From Verrucomicrobiota bacterium (GTDB taxonomy: Bacteria > Verrucomicrobiota > Verrucomicrobiia > CAIQCK01): a DNA stretch of 64,000 nt. Each line of letters starts with the position of its first letter. The first letter of the stretch is position 1. Positions 26,836 through 35,210 of the stretch are shown here, piece after piece. Both the position numbers and the translations under genes were made by a program. The stretch lies in the NCBI GenBank assembly GCA_016235595.1, contig JACRJX010000043.1:62001-126000 (forward strand), given 5' to 3'. Under the pieces are notes generated by a model. It was not told the origin of the DNA and searched no databases. It worked only from the letters and a program-made list of their open reading frames with translations.

Positions 26836-27285
26836 ATGATACTAGTTGCGAAGACCATTGAAGCGGCGTGGACGGAGGGTGCACAGCAAAAGCTGATTTC
26901 CTTTTGGTCAGCGAGGCGCTTTCTTTTCTCTGACACATCTGCCGCGCCTTTTGTTGCGAAGAGAGGTCATATTCTATGGAACCTCATCTCGTATGACATG
27001 ACGCGGCTTCGCGCGGACTTGACTATCGCTTCATCAACTCCCGACCGCATCGATTTGAGGATGAAAGTAAGTTCGGCTTTCCAACAGATTACTGACTGGA
27101 ACCGAGCCTATCTGGATCTTGAGATGGCGACATGTGAGAGTTTTTTGCTCCGCAATGACTTGCGTGAGGCCGAATGGACTGAGTTCATGAAGGCTTACCG
27201 TAAGGCAGCCATTATTTGGACACTCACTTTTTCAATAGGCGGGCGTCGTATGCCACACAAGACTGATTCAAGAACGAACTCCTAA
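26836..27285 (+). CDS. Orphan protein of unknown function
   Basis: The 149-residue frame (ATG 26836, GAGG nine bases upstream; a GTG at 26815 is in frame) encodes a soluble, aromatic-rich, probably helical protein with no signal peptide: LISFWSARRFLFSD, LWNLISYDMTRLRADL, FQQITDWNRAYLDLEM, FMKAYRKAAIIWTLTF. I recognise no family. It is visibly less GC-rich than its neighbours and lies beside the repeat stretch, isolated from any operon and convergent with DsbD (five bases between stop codons). It may be recently acquired. The codon pattern looks real, but with no homologue the call is tentative. Confidence 0.5.
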   Translation: MILVAKTIEAAWTEGAQQKLISFWSARRFLFSDTSAAPFVAKRGHILWNLISYDMTRLRADLTIASSTPDRIDLRMKVSSAFQQITDWNRAYLDLEMATCESFLLRNDLREAEWTEFMKAYRKAAIIWTLTFSIGGRRMPHKTDSRTNS

Positions 27286-27290
27286 CCCTC

Positions 27291-29126
27291 CTACAACCCC
27301 TTCTTGAGAAACTCCAGGTACGCTTTTACGTCGCGGGTCATGCCGGCGAAGCGCGCGACTTCCTTGTCGTCAGGACTCATGATGACGTAGAGCGGCAGGG
27401 CGGCGTCGCCAAAGCGTGCGACCTGAAAATCCTGATTCTGCTGGCCGTGCGGGCCGCCGTCGGTGTAGAGCCGCACGCGGACGAACTTCTGGAGCGCCGC
27501 TTCGATCTCCGGTTGCGGGAACATGCTGATTTCCATCCAACGGCAGTTTGTGCAGGTGTAGCCGGTGAAATCTATGAACACGCTCCTGCCTTCGGCCTTC
27601 GCCTGTTTCAACGCCGCCGCGTAATCGTCGCCCCACGTCAGCTTTTCCTGCTGCTTCAACGCGACCGGCGTCGGCAGATAGGAGTCAATCAGGTTCGGCG
27701 GCGGAATTTTCACCAACCCCGGCAGCATCACCAGTGCCAGCACGAAGAACAGGAGGCTGAACATCACGCGCATGCCGCCGACACTTTCCACTGGCGAATC
27801 GTGCGGCAGCCGGATTTTTCCAAGGATGTAGAGGCCGGTCAACATGGCGAGAACGATCCAGCTCGCGAGCACCACTGGCGTCGAGAACACGTCCCACTGC
27901 CAGATCAGGTCGGCGTTGCTGAAAAACTTCATCGCTGCGGCGAGTTCGAGGAAACCCATCACGACCTTGGTGGAGTTGAGCCAGCCGCCGCTCCTGGGCA
28001 ACCGCGCGATCCAGCTAGGGAAGAGCGCCAGCAGCACGAACGGCGACGCAAACGTCGCGCTGAACACACTCATGCCGATGAGCGGCCAGAACCACGCGCC
28101 CTGCGTGATCGCCACCAGCAGCGGCCCGATAAACGGCGCGGTGCACGTGAAGCTCGTCAGCGTGAACACCAGCGCCATGAACAACGCGCCAACGGTGCCC
28201 GCGCCGGCGCGCGACTGGGCCGCATCAATCCACGACGACGGCAGTTGAATCTCGAACAACCCGAACAAGCTCAACGCGAACGCGACGAAGAGCAACCCGA
28301 TGCCGATGTTCACCAGCGGGTGGGCGGCGAACTTGTTGGCGCTGCCCGCCCCAAGCAGCAACGTGAGCACTACGCCGACGAGCGTGAACGTCGCGATGAT
28401 GCCGAGGCCGTAGACTGCCGCGAGTTGCAGCGCGCGCCGCCGGTCGTGCGAGGCTTCCTTGGTAAAGAAGCTCACGGTGATCGGGATCATCGGGAACACG
28501 CAGGGCGTCAGCAGCGAGATGAGGCCGGAGACGATCGCCAGCAGGATCAATCCGCCCAACCCGTCGGCTTGGGTGCCGAATTTTCCCGCCGCCGGTTTCA
28601 CTTCCGTGGATGGCGCGGCGGCAATCGTCGAGACAGACTCCGTCCGCGGCGCGCCCGATTCGATGGTGAACTCCGCCGCGAACACTGCATTCATTGGAGG
28701 CAGACAGCTTTGCGCGTTGCAGAGCATGAAGCGCATCCTGCCTTCAATCCTCTGCTTGCCCGCTGCCGTGCCGGCTTTCAACACCAGCGGCGCGGCAAAC
28801 TCCACCTTGCCCTCATGCTGCTCGACATCCATGTCGAACGCCGCGTCGCGCACGCGCTTCGGCGCAGGACCGGTGAACGCCCCTGCCTTCTCGACGACGG
28901 CATTTTCTGCCAGAGTGATCGTTGTCTTCTCGGGTCCGCCGGGCTTTTGGGTGAGCGAGTAGAGGTGCCAGCCCTCGTCTACGACGGCGGTGACGACGAT
29001 CTTCACCGTCTCGCCGGCATGCGCGACCGTTGGCTCGACGCGGGCGCTGACCTCAACGTGACGCAATGGCGCAGCCCACGCTGCGGTCACCAGCCAGCAG
29101 ATCAACAGGCTGTGAATGAGTTTCAT
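27291..29126 (-). CDS. dsbD: Thiol:disulfide interchange protein DsbD
   Basis: The 611-residue protein has all three DsbD parts. After a signal peptide (residues 1-19) comes the periplasmic alpha domain with its cysteine pair C136 and C141 (MLCNAQSCLPP). The central eight-helix beta domain carries C209 in LTPCVFPM and its partner in SFTCTAPFIGPLL. The C-terminal thioredoxin-like gamma domain has CTNC at 525-528 (TGYTCTNCRWMEI). The protein moves electrons from cytoplasmic thioredoxin across the membrane to periplasmic partners, for instance in cytochrome c maturation or disulfide isomerisation. Such a demand fits the c-type cytochromes of this window. It is probably monocistronic; the next gene on the strand starts 61 bases upstream of it. 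Confidence 0.94.
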   Translation of the reverse strand: MKLIHSLLICWLVTAAWAAPLRHVEVSARVEPTVAHAGETVKIVVTAVVDEGWHLYSLTQKPGGPEKTTITLAENAVVEKAGAFTGPAPKRVRDAAFDMDVEQHEGKVEFAAPLVLKAGTAAGKQRIEGRMRFMLCNAQSCLPPMNAVFAAEFTIESGAPRTESVSTIAAAPSTEVKPAAGKFGTQADGLGGLILLAIVSGLISLLTPCVFPMIPITVSFFTKEASHDRRRALQLAAVYGLGIIATFTLVGVVLTLLLGAGSANKFAAHPLVNIGIGLLFVAFALSLFGLFEIQLPSSWIDAAQSRAGAGTVGALFMALVFTLTSFTCTAPFIGPLLVAITQGAWFWPLIGMSVFSATFASPFVLLALFPSWIARLPRSGGWLNSTKVVMGFLELAAAMKFFSNADLIWQWDVFSTPVVLASWIVLAMLTGLYILGKIRLPHDSPVESVGGMRVMFSLLFFVLALVMLPGLVKIPPPNLIDSYLPTPVALKQQEKLTWGDDYAAALKQAKAEGRSVFIDFTGYTCTNCRWMEISMFPQPEIEAALQKFVRVRLYTDGGPHGQQNQDFQVARFGDAALPLYVIMSPDDKEVARFAGMTRDVKAYLEFLKKGL

Positions 29127-29187
29127 AATCGCCTATCTTGCCACAACTTCCCGCGCAGCGCAGGAAAACTTCGTTCCAACCGAAACA

Positions 29188-29637
29188 TCACGGTGCCGGT
29201 TCTTTGCGTGTGACGCCGCGCAGTTTCCATTCTTTCTCCATGCGGCGGAAGGTGAGGCGGTAGTCACCACGTTCGCCTTCCAACCGGGTGTCGCCAGCAA
29301 CACGACCAGTGACGTAAGCGTGCAAGTCTGCGGTGGCGTCGTCGTTGTTGACGCGAACGATGGCACGGCCTAGATGAATTTCCAGGTCGCGATAGTGTTG
29401 TCGCAGTGCGCGGACGGCAAGGATGAGAGTGCGTCGGTCGTTGTCCCAGTCGTCGCGGTAGTCGGGGGCGATGGCGTCGTCGAGCGTGAACAGGTTGCCG
29501 GATTCGACGAGTCGCGCGAGCGATTCGATTTGCAGCAGCACGCGTTTCTCATCGGTCATCAACAACCGCTCGCAGACCCACCAGGTCAGCGCGAAAAATG
29601 TCCACGCGGCGGCGATGTAGAGGAACCAGCGTTTCAT
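29188..29637 (-). CDS. Small membrane-anchored protein, NTF2/SnoaL-like
   Basis: A 149-residue protein with one N-terminal membrane helix (FLYIAAAWTFFALTWWV) and a soluble domain. The domain pattern (VLLQIESLARLVESGNLFTL, then DAIAPDYRDDWDNDRRT, LRQHYRDLEIHLGRA and a terminal YRLTFRRMEKEWKLRGV) resembles an NTF2-like alpha+beta cone as found in many short exported proteins, although no catalytic residue stands out. It lies 56 bases downstream of the Ser/Thr kinase gene on the same strand and so may be co-transcribed with it. No function can be assigned. Confidence 0.65.
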   Translation of the reverse strand: MKRWFLYIAAAWTFFALTWWVCERLLMTDEKRVLLQIESLARLVESGNLFTLDDAIAPDYRDDWDNDRRTLILAVRALRQHYRDLEIHLGRAIVRVNNDDATADLHAYVTGRVAGDTRLEGERGDYRLTFRRMEKEWKLRGVTRKEPAP

Positions 29638-29693
29638 GAAATCATGACCGATGAGCCACGACGAACGAGTTGCGATAGGTCACGGACAGTCAA

Positions 29694-31622
29694 TTACTGC
29701 TTCTGTTCAGTTGACGGCAGAGATTCGCCCCGGCGGCGGACGGGTTCGGGGAGTTGGTTGCCGAGAGCGGTCTTGGCCTGGTCGTAAAAACGACGGGCGT
29801 CGTCAGCGCGGCCGGTTTCCCAAGCATAGAGGGCCAGCGCGGCGAGGACGCGGCTGTGTTGCGCGGTGACGCTGCCTTGGAGCATGGCGTAGATGGTTGG
29901 CTCCGTCAGATCGCTCCAGCGCAGCGCGATGGTGCCGACACCGACGGCGATGCTGAGGCTGTCGGCGGTGGCTTTGACTGGCTTGCCTTGAAGTGTCCGG
30001 CCGCGCACGAGTGTGAAGTCGCGCGCCAGCATCTCCCCCTTGCCGATCCTTGCGATCAGGTGGTTCTTCAATTCGGCGAGCAGATGCAGTTCGCTGGAGC
30101 GGGCTTCGAGCCGCGCACGAACGTCGGCGTCCGTGGTTTTGGCGAGCTGGGTGACCATGTATTGGCAGGCGTATTCGATGTAGAAGGTTCGCGCCCAGCC
30201 TCCGGTCGGCTCGATGATGGCGCGTGCCTGGGCTTCGGCCTGCTCGCGGCGCGCGGCTTCAGCTGCGATCTTGGCTGCGGCTTCGTTGGCCATTTTCTGC
30301 TCATGGTTGGCGCGCGCGGTTTGCGTTTCATGCCAGGCGTTTTCGATGTTCAGCCGCACCTGGAGTGGAGCGTTTTTCCACTGTTCCTGCGCCTTCCGAA
30401 TCGCGGTTTCAGCGTCAGCGAACCTGGATTCCTTGACGAGGGCGGCGACGTCAGTCAGGAGCTTCTGCACTTGCGCCTCGGTGGGGCCGGGCGGCGGCGA
30501 CAGTGGGGCGTGGGTTGCTGGCGTCGCCGGAACGGGTGTGGAAGGTTTAGGAGTAAGCGCGGCGGTTTCTTGCGTGCCGGTGGCAATCGCCGGCCCGTGG
30601 AGGTTGTCAGGCTTTTTCTGGATGATGCCATTCTTCGATTTGATAGCGGCTTTTTGCTTTCCGCTGGGAGAGGATCCCTTGAGCAGGGCGACGGCCCCGA
30701 CAATCACGACGACAAGGGCGAGCACGACGGCTGACACAAGCGCTATGATGCGCCGGCGATCCATGGTGGCGAACGCAGCGACGACCGGCTCGCTCCGCGG
30801 GGGCGCGAGAAGGCGGTCGAGTTCCTTCAGAAGATCGGCGGGCGACTGGAAACGATCGGCCGGGTTCTTGGCGAGCAGCTTAAGGATGATTGCCTCGAAC
30901 GCTGGCGTGATTTTCGGGTTGAGACTGCGCGGCGGCGGTGGTGGGTCGGTGATTTGTTTACCCATGACCACGGCCGGATTGTCGCCGTCGAAAGGAGGAC
31001 GGCCGCAGATGAGCTGGTAGAGCGTAGCGCCGAGCGAGTAGAGGTCGGTGCGAATGTCGAGGTTCGGTTCGCCGCGGCATTGCTCGGGCGCGCAATACTG
31101 CGGCGTGCCTTCGGTGAAACCGCTCTTATCGGCGGGCGCGCCGTGGCGCTGCGCGAGGCCAAGGTCGGCGAGCTTGGCGCGGCCATCGGCCGTGAGAAGG
31201 ATGTTGGCGGGCTTGATGTCGCGATGGATCAGATGCACGCGCCGCCAGGCGAAGTCGAGCGCCTGTCCCATTTGCTGTGCGACGTCGATTGTCTCCTGTT
31301 CGGAGAACTTGCCGACAGTGGCCAAACGCTCGTGGAGCGAACCACTTTCGACCAATTCCATGACGAAGTACCAGATGCCGTGGTGGACGCCGGCTTCGAT
31401 GGCTTGGACAATATTAGGATGGCTGAGCTTGGCGGCAGCGCGGGCTTCTTGGAGGAATTTGGCTGTGTATTCGGCGTCGGAGGCCAGCTCGGGCGCGAGG
31501 ATCTTGACGGCCACAAGCCGGTCCAGCGACAACTGGCGCGCGCGATAAACGGTACCGCGACCGCCTTCGCCGATCTTGGCCAGGATTTCGTAGCCTGGAA
31601 TCTCGTTGGGTTGATCCATCAC
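29694..31622 (-). CDS. Membrane-bound Ser/Thr protein kinase (Hanks type)
   Basis: The 642-residue protein has an N-terminal kinase domain (residues 10-275): glycine loop IGEGGRGTVYRA, catalytic K40 (VAVK), HRDIKPANIL with D135, DLG at 153 in place of DFG (usual in bacterial PknB-type kinases), TPQYCAPEQ as P+1 loop and DIRTDLYSLGATLYQL. One membrane helix follows (about residues 285-312). The outer part has a Pro/Thr-rich spacer (about 340-385), an Ala/Glu/Gln-rich coiled coil (385-470) and a terminal domain of about 170 residues that I do not recognise. Such kinases phosphorylate Ser/Thr in response to external signals. The small NTF2-like gene follows at 56 bases. Confidence 0.94.
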   Translation of the reverse strand: MMDQPNEIPGYEILAKIGEGGRGTVYRARQLSLDRLVAVKILAPELASDAEYTAKFLQEARAAAKLSHPNIVQAIEAGVHHGIWYFVMELVESGSLHERLATVGKFSEQETIDVAQQMGQALDFAWRRVHLIHRDIKPANILLTADGRAKLADLGLAQRHGAPADKSGFTEGTPQYCAPEQCRGEPNLDIRTDLYSLGATLYQLICGRPPFDGDNPAVVMGKQITDPPPPPRSLNPKITPAFEAIILKLLAKNPADRFQSPADLLKELDRLLAPPRSEPVVAAFATMDRRRIIALVSAVVLALVVVIVGAVALLKGSSPSGKQKAAIKSKNGIIQKKPDNLHGPAIATGTQETAALTPKPSTPVPATPATHAPLSPPPGPTEAQVQKLLTDVAALVKESRFADAETAIRKAQEQWKNAPLQVRLNIENAWHETQTARANHEQKMANEAAAKIAAEAARREQAEAQARAIIEPTGGWARTFYIEYACQYMVTQLAKTTDADVRARLEARSSELHLLAELKNHLIARIGKGEMLARDFTLVRGRTLQGKPVKATADSLSIAVGVGTIALRWSDLTEPTIYAMLQGSVTAQHSRVLAALALYAWETGRADDARRFYDQAKTALGNQLPEPVRRRGESLPSTEQKQ

Positions 31623-31809
31623 GTCAGCAGAATACTAGCGTAGCTGCGCGACGGGGGGAATAACCTTTTGTGCCGTTCTTCAGGAACACTTCTCCGCGGG
31701 TCTGCGCCGACGGAGAAGCTGAAGCTGACGAGATGTGGATACACCTCGCCTTTCGTTCACAGAAGCAGAACACCCGGGACGCCGCTACACGGCTTTTCCA
31801 ACGAGCCAG

Positions 31810-32190
31810 CTACTTCGCGGGCGCGGCCGGTGTGGTCGGCTGCATTGCCGGCGCGGCGGCTGCCGGCGCGGCTGGCTGGTCGGCCGGCGGCGCCTGTTGC
31901 TGAACCTGAACGACACCGTAAGCTGCCAGCAGCTTCACCACATTAACGTCCTTGGTCTGCTGGACGTATTGCAGCAACGCGTCGCGGAAGCGCGCGAAGT
32001 TCTGCACAAGCGGCTGACCCTGTTCGATCTGCCGCTTCATGTTCTGGATGCTGCTGTCGAGGTTCGTGTTCTGCAGCGAGATATACAAGCCGACGCGCCA
32101 GCTCAGGATAAACACAAGGATGGCGACAACGGCGATGCTGATGCCGAGGATCGGCGACTCTTCCGATGATTTGAAATTCGGTTGGCTCAT
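31810..32190 (-). CDS. Small single-pass membrane protein with Pro/Ala-rich tail
   Basis: A 126-residue protein of unknown family: one membrane helix near the N-terminus (ILGISIAVVAILVFILSWRV), a coiled-coil-prone region (LQNTNLDSSIQNMKRQIEQG) and a low-complexity tail rich in Pro, Ala and Gln. It is 18 bases downstream of another small membrane protein with the same design (32209-32550), so both are probably made together. The pair may be structural partners anchored in the inner membrane; no function is known to me. Confidence 0.6.
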   Translation of the reverse strand: MSQPNFKSSEESPILGISIAVVAILVFILSWRVGLYISLQNTNLDSSIQNMKRQIEQGQPLVQNFARFRDALLQYVQQTKDVNVVKLLAAYGVVQVQQQAPPADQPAAPAAAAPAMQPTTPAAPAK

Positions 32191-32208
32191 GGTTCTATTC
32201 CAAATAGT

Positions 32209-32550
32209 TTAGCGGCTGCGGGCAGCGGAAGTGGATGAGGAGGAGTTTTGCGACCGGGCCGGCTGCGTGGCAGAGGATTGTTGGGCCGGCTGCTGCGGCG
32301 CGGGCTTCAGGCCGAAAGCAATCAACGTAGGGTCAATCGCCGGCTGCCGTTGGCTGTAAACCAGCAGCTCTTGGGCCACCCGTTGAGAGACCATCTGGAG
32401 GGACTGCAATTGGTTGACCTGCACCGAGAGCGTGCGCGCCTCATCCAGAAGCTTGGCATGAACGCTGCCGCGAGACCAAGCCAACACCACCCCGATAAGC
32501 GCTAGAATCACGCTGATCGGCACCACAAGTTTCTTTATCAATTCTGACAT
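32209..32550 (-). CDS. Small single-pass membrane protein with coiled coil
   Basis: A 113-residue protein with an N-terminal membrane helix (LVVPISVILALIGVVLAW), a helical coiled-coil-like part (LLDEARTLSVQVNQLQSLQM) and a Gln/Ser-rich low-complexity C-terminus. It resembles its neighbour at 31810-32190 in architecture (helix, coiled coil, low-complexity tail) but not obviously in sequence. An AAGGAG just upstream of the ATG supports the start. Family unknown. Confidence 0.6.
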   Translation of the reverse strand: MSELIKKLVVPISVILALIGVVLAWSRGSVHAKLLDEARTLSVQVNQLQSLQMVSQRVAQELLVYSQRQPAIDPTLIAFGLKPAPQQPAQQSSATQPARSQNSSSSTSAARSR

Positions 32551-32744
32551 AGTCTTCTCCTTACTGCCATTCCTCTGGCAAGTTGAGCCGCGAACTGTAC
32601 ATGGCCGGCCTGAAGTAGTCTATGACAATTTTTCCAAGTTCCATGCCGATCCAGGGCCGCATGGGCACCATCCCGGTAGCGGCATTGTTTCTAGCGCGGG
32701 TTTGCTGGTGATTGCGCTGTTCTTCGTTTATCGCAGTACCCACA

Positions 32745-32761
32745 CCTGATAGACTATCAGG
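32745..32761. promoter_or_regulatory. Perfect 17-bp palindrome, candidate operator
   Basis: CCTGATAG-A-CTATCAGG is an exact eight-base inverted repeat around one central base. It ends eleven bases before the ATG of the 772-residue protein at 32773, where a repressor or an mRNA hairpin could control translation or transcription. A T-run is absent, so it is not a terminator of the opposite genes. Confidence 0.5.
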
Positions 32762-32772
32762 AAACAGCCGCC

Positions 32773-35091
32773 ATGAAACACCGCGTGGTCTCAATTCCTG
32801 GTATCCTGTTAATTCTGGCTGTCGCCGATGTTTACGCGGGACCGGTGGTCTTGGAAACCGCGACGCTCCGCTTGGAAATCAACAAGTCGGGTACGGTCCA
32901 TAGCCTGAAGACCAAGCCGGAAGGACGCGAGTTGCTCGCACGACCGGACACAGAGCCGGCGGCAGTGGTTTATTGCGGAGGCGAGTGGGCTTACGAAACG
33001 GGCTGGACCTACGCGCACGCGGTGCCGCCGTTGTATCAGGGAGGTCGCGCATTTCCGGCCGCGTCGGCTGATTTGGTGGACGACCGGCTGACGATTGGTT
33101 TTGGCGACTCGGGTGCCAGCGTGACGTACAAGGTTGTGAAGCGGGCCGACTATCTCATGCTGGAAGTCGCGGATGTCCGGGGCGGGCCGGTCCATCACCT
33201 CGACTTGCTGCGGCTGCCGCTCCGGAGGCTGCCGAACCACGGCGCGTGGCTCAACATCGTTTGCGACGATCGTTTCGGTGTCTGCCTTTGTGTCGGAAAC
33301 GCAAGGACCGATGCGCAGACAGAGTCACACGCCGGACATCTGACGCTGAAAACCATGGCGGAGGCTGATAGCGGCTTGATCGGCGCGCGTGCCGTGCTGA
33401 TCGGCTGCGCGAAGCCACGGACGCGTTTCCTTGACGTGATGGAAGGGGTAGAACGCGACCTCGACCTGCCGCCGGGCGCGCGGCTGCGGCGCTCGCCGAT
33501 GCAGCGATATTCCTATCTCTGGGCCGATTACATCACGCCGGAGAATGCCGGCCGTTACATCGCGTGGGCCAAGCGCTCCGGCATGCGGATGGTGTTGTTT
33601 TCCTACACTGCATTTAGCAAGGGCGCCGGCCACTTCGTGTGGAACGAATCGTATCCCAACGGCATGGGCGATCTGAAGAAGGTTGCGGATATGATTCGCG
33701 CTGCCGGCCTGCACGTCGGTCTGCACATACATTACTGTAAGGCGCGCAAAGGAGACCCCTACACGACCCCCGTGCCTGATCACCGGCTCCACAAAGAGCG
33801 CCGCTTTACCCTTGCGGCTCCTCTGGATGCCGTCTCCGGCGCCGTCGCGGTGAAGGAGAACCCTGCCGGCTGCACGCTCGACAAAGGGCGGCGCATTCTC
33901 CACGTCGGCGACGAGTTGATCGCCTACACCCAATACACAACGCAGCCGCCGTATCAATTCACCGGCTGCGAGCGTGGCCATCTGAAGACCACGGCCACCG
34001 CTCACCGGAATGGCACGGAAGCCGGCCTGCTCGACGTGGACACGTGGGACATCTTCATCCGCTACGACCAGAACACCGACATTCAGGACGAAACCGCGCG
34101 GCGGCTGGCGGACATCGTCTCGCAAACGGGTCCTTATGAGATGGTCTATTTCGATGGCGCGGAGGACGTGCACGCGCCCTACTGGTATCACATCGCCAAC
34201 GCCCAATATCGTGTTTGGCGTCTTTTGCATCCGCCGCCGCCGGTCACCGAAACACCGCGCTACCCGAACTTTGCCTGGCATCTGATCACTCGCGGCAACG
34301 CCTACGACCGCATCGCCCCGCCGGACGGCATGAAAGACTTCTGCGATCTGATGGCATGCCCATCGGCGGCGGCGCGTGTGCATGACTTCTCGCGGATCGA
34401 GTTTGGCTGGCTCGGCAACTTTGGCGACAGCAAGCGCGGCTGCGCCGGTCCGGACGTATTCGAATACATCGCCAGCCGCGCCGCGGCGTGGGATTGCCCG
34501 ATCTCCATCCAGATACGGGCGAGGGAACTGGAGAGCAACCCGCGCGGCGAGGATTGCGCCGACGTGCTGCGAACGTGGGAAGAAGCGCGACTGGGCAACC
34601 GGCTCACCGAAGCCCATCGCCGGTTGCTTCGCAACGTCAAACCATCGCAGGAGCATTACGTGACGTGCTACCACGCTTTCCCCATCTGGGAAAACTATGC
34701 GAAGGACGGCACGCTCACACCGGTCCAGCGCGAGATTCTCGCACAGCGCCGCGAACATCATCTGTTCATCAACGAAAAAGGCCGGCACGAACTGGTCGAA
34801 ATCAAGGAGGTGCCGCTCGCAGTCGGCAGCCCGTTCAAGGCGTTCCGGTTCCAGCGCGTCTCGCAGCCCGGCGATACTTACGTTCTCATCTGGGCCAGAC
34901 GCGGCACGGCCGAGTTGCGCCTGCCCGTCGCCGCCACGCGCGTGACTGTCTTGCGGCCGTTCGGCAAATCGCTGCCAGTCAAGGAGGAGGCGGGACAGGT
35001 TGTGATCACCATCGGCAACCGGCACTATTTCCAGTTTCGTGACACCACGCCGGAGGACGTCACGAAGCTGTTTAGCGCAGCAAAGTCGTAA
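32773..35091 (+). CDS. Secreted glycoside-hydrolase-like TIM-barrel protein
   Basis: The 772-residue protein has a signal peptide (residues 1-22) and an N-terminal beta-rich domain (to about 235) like those preceding alpha-galactosidase-type catalytic barrels. A middle part looks like a TIM barrel: RYSYLWADYITPENAGRYI, MVLFSYTAFSKGAGHF, HVGLHIHYCKARKGDP and, most telling, MVYFDGAEDVHAPYW, where the aspartate could be the nucleophile as in GH27/GH31/GH36. An insert (GDELIAYTQYTT) splits the barrel. A beta domain (LPVAATRVTVLRPFG) closes the protein. I do not recognise a defined GH family, so activity and substrate are open. It begins right after a palindrome and is isolated from other genes. 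Confidence 0.65.
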   Translation: MKHRVVSIPGILLILAVADVYAGPVVLETATLRLEINKSGTVHSLKTKPEGRELLARPDTEPAAVVYCGGEWAYETGWTYAHAVPPLYQGGRAFPAASADLVDDRLTIGFGDSGASVTYKVVKRADYLMLEVADVRGGPVHHLDLLRLPLRRLPNHGAWLNIVCDDRFGVCLCVGNARTDAQTESHAGHLTLKTMAEADSGLIGARAVLIGCAKPRTRFLDVMEGVERDLDLPPGARLRRSPMQRYSYLWADYITPENAGRYIAWAKRSGMRMVLFSYTAFSKGAGHFVWNESYPNGMGDLKKVADMIRAAGLHVGLHIHYCKARKGDPYTTPVPDHRLHKERRFTLAAPLDAVSGAVAVKENPAGCTLDKGRRILHVGDELIAYTQYTTQPPYQFTGCERGHLKTTATAHRNGTEAGLLDVDTWDIFIRYDQNTDIQDETARRLADIVSQTGPYEMVYFDGAEDVHAPYWYHIANAQYRVWRLLHPPPPVTETPRYPNFAWHLITRGNAYDRIAPPDGMKDFCDLMACPSAAARVHDFSRIEFGWLGNFGDSKRGCAGPDVFEYIASRAAAWDCPISIQIRARELESNPRGEDCADVLRTWEEARLGNRLTEAHRRLLRNVKPSQEHYVTCYHAFPIWENYAKDGTLTPVQREILAQRREHHLFINEKGRHELVEIKEVPLAVGSPFKAFRFQRVSQPGDTYVLIWARRGTAELRLPVAATRVTVLRPFGKSLPVKEEAGQVVITIGNRHYFQFRDTTPEDVTKLFSAAKS

Positions 35092-35210
35092 CCACGTCTT
35101 GGCAACCCGCCACTCCATGATAGTCGGAGAATGCGGCCACGAAGTGCGAGTTGGGGAGTGCTGCGAAGAACTCGCGCAGCCAGAAAACGACGAAGCGGGA
35201 GTTCAATTCT

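Noticed and set aside
27447..29213. 588-codon open frame opposite dsbD
   Set aside because: Antisense shadow with Arg/Glu/His-rich composition; DsbD is certain on the minus strand.
32561..32671. Possible 36-codon gene (MVPMRPW...PEEWQ) just upstream of the small membrane protein gene
   Set aside because: The tail looks protein-like, but no ribosome binding site precedes it and an equally plausible hydrophobic frame exists on the other strand; not supportable without homologues.
33325..35118. 597-codon open frame opposite the secreted hydrolase-like gene
   Set aside because: Antisense shadow; the plus strand has the signal peptide and plausible barrel motifs.
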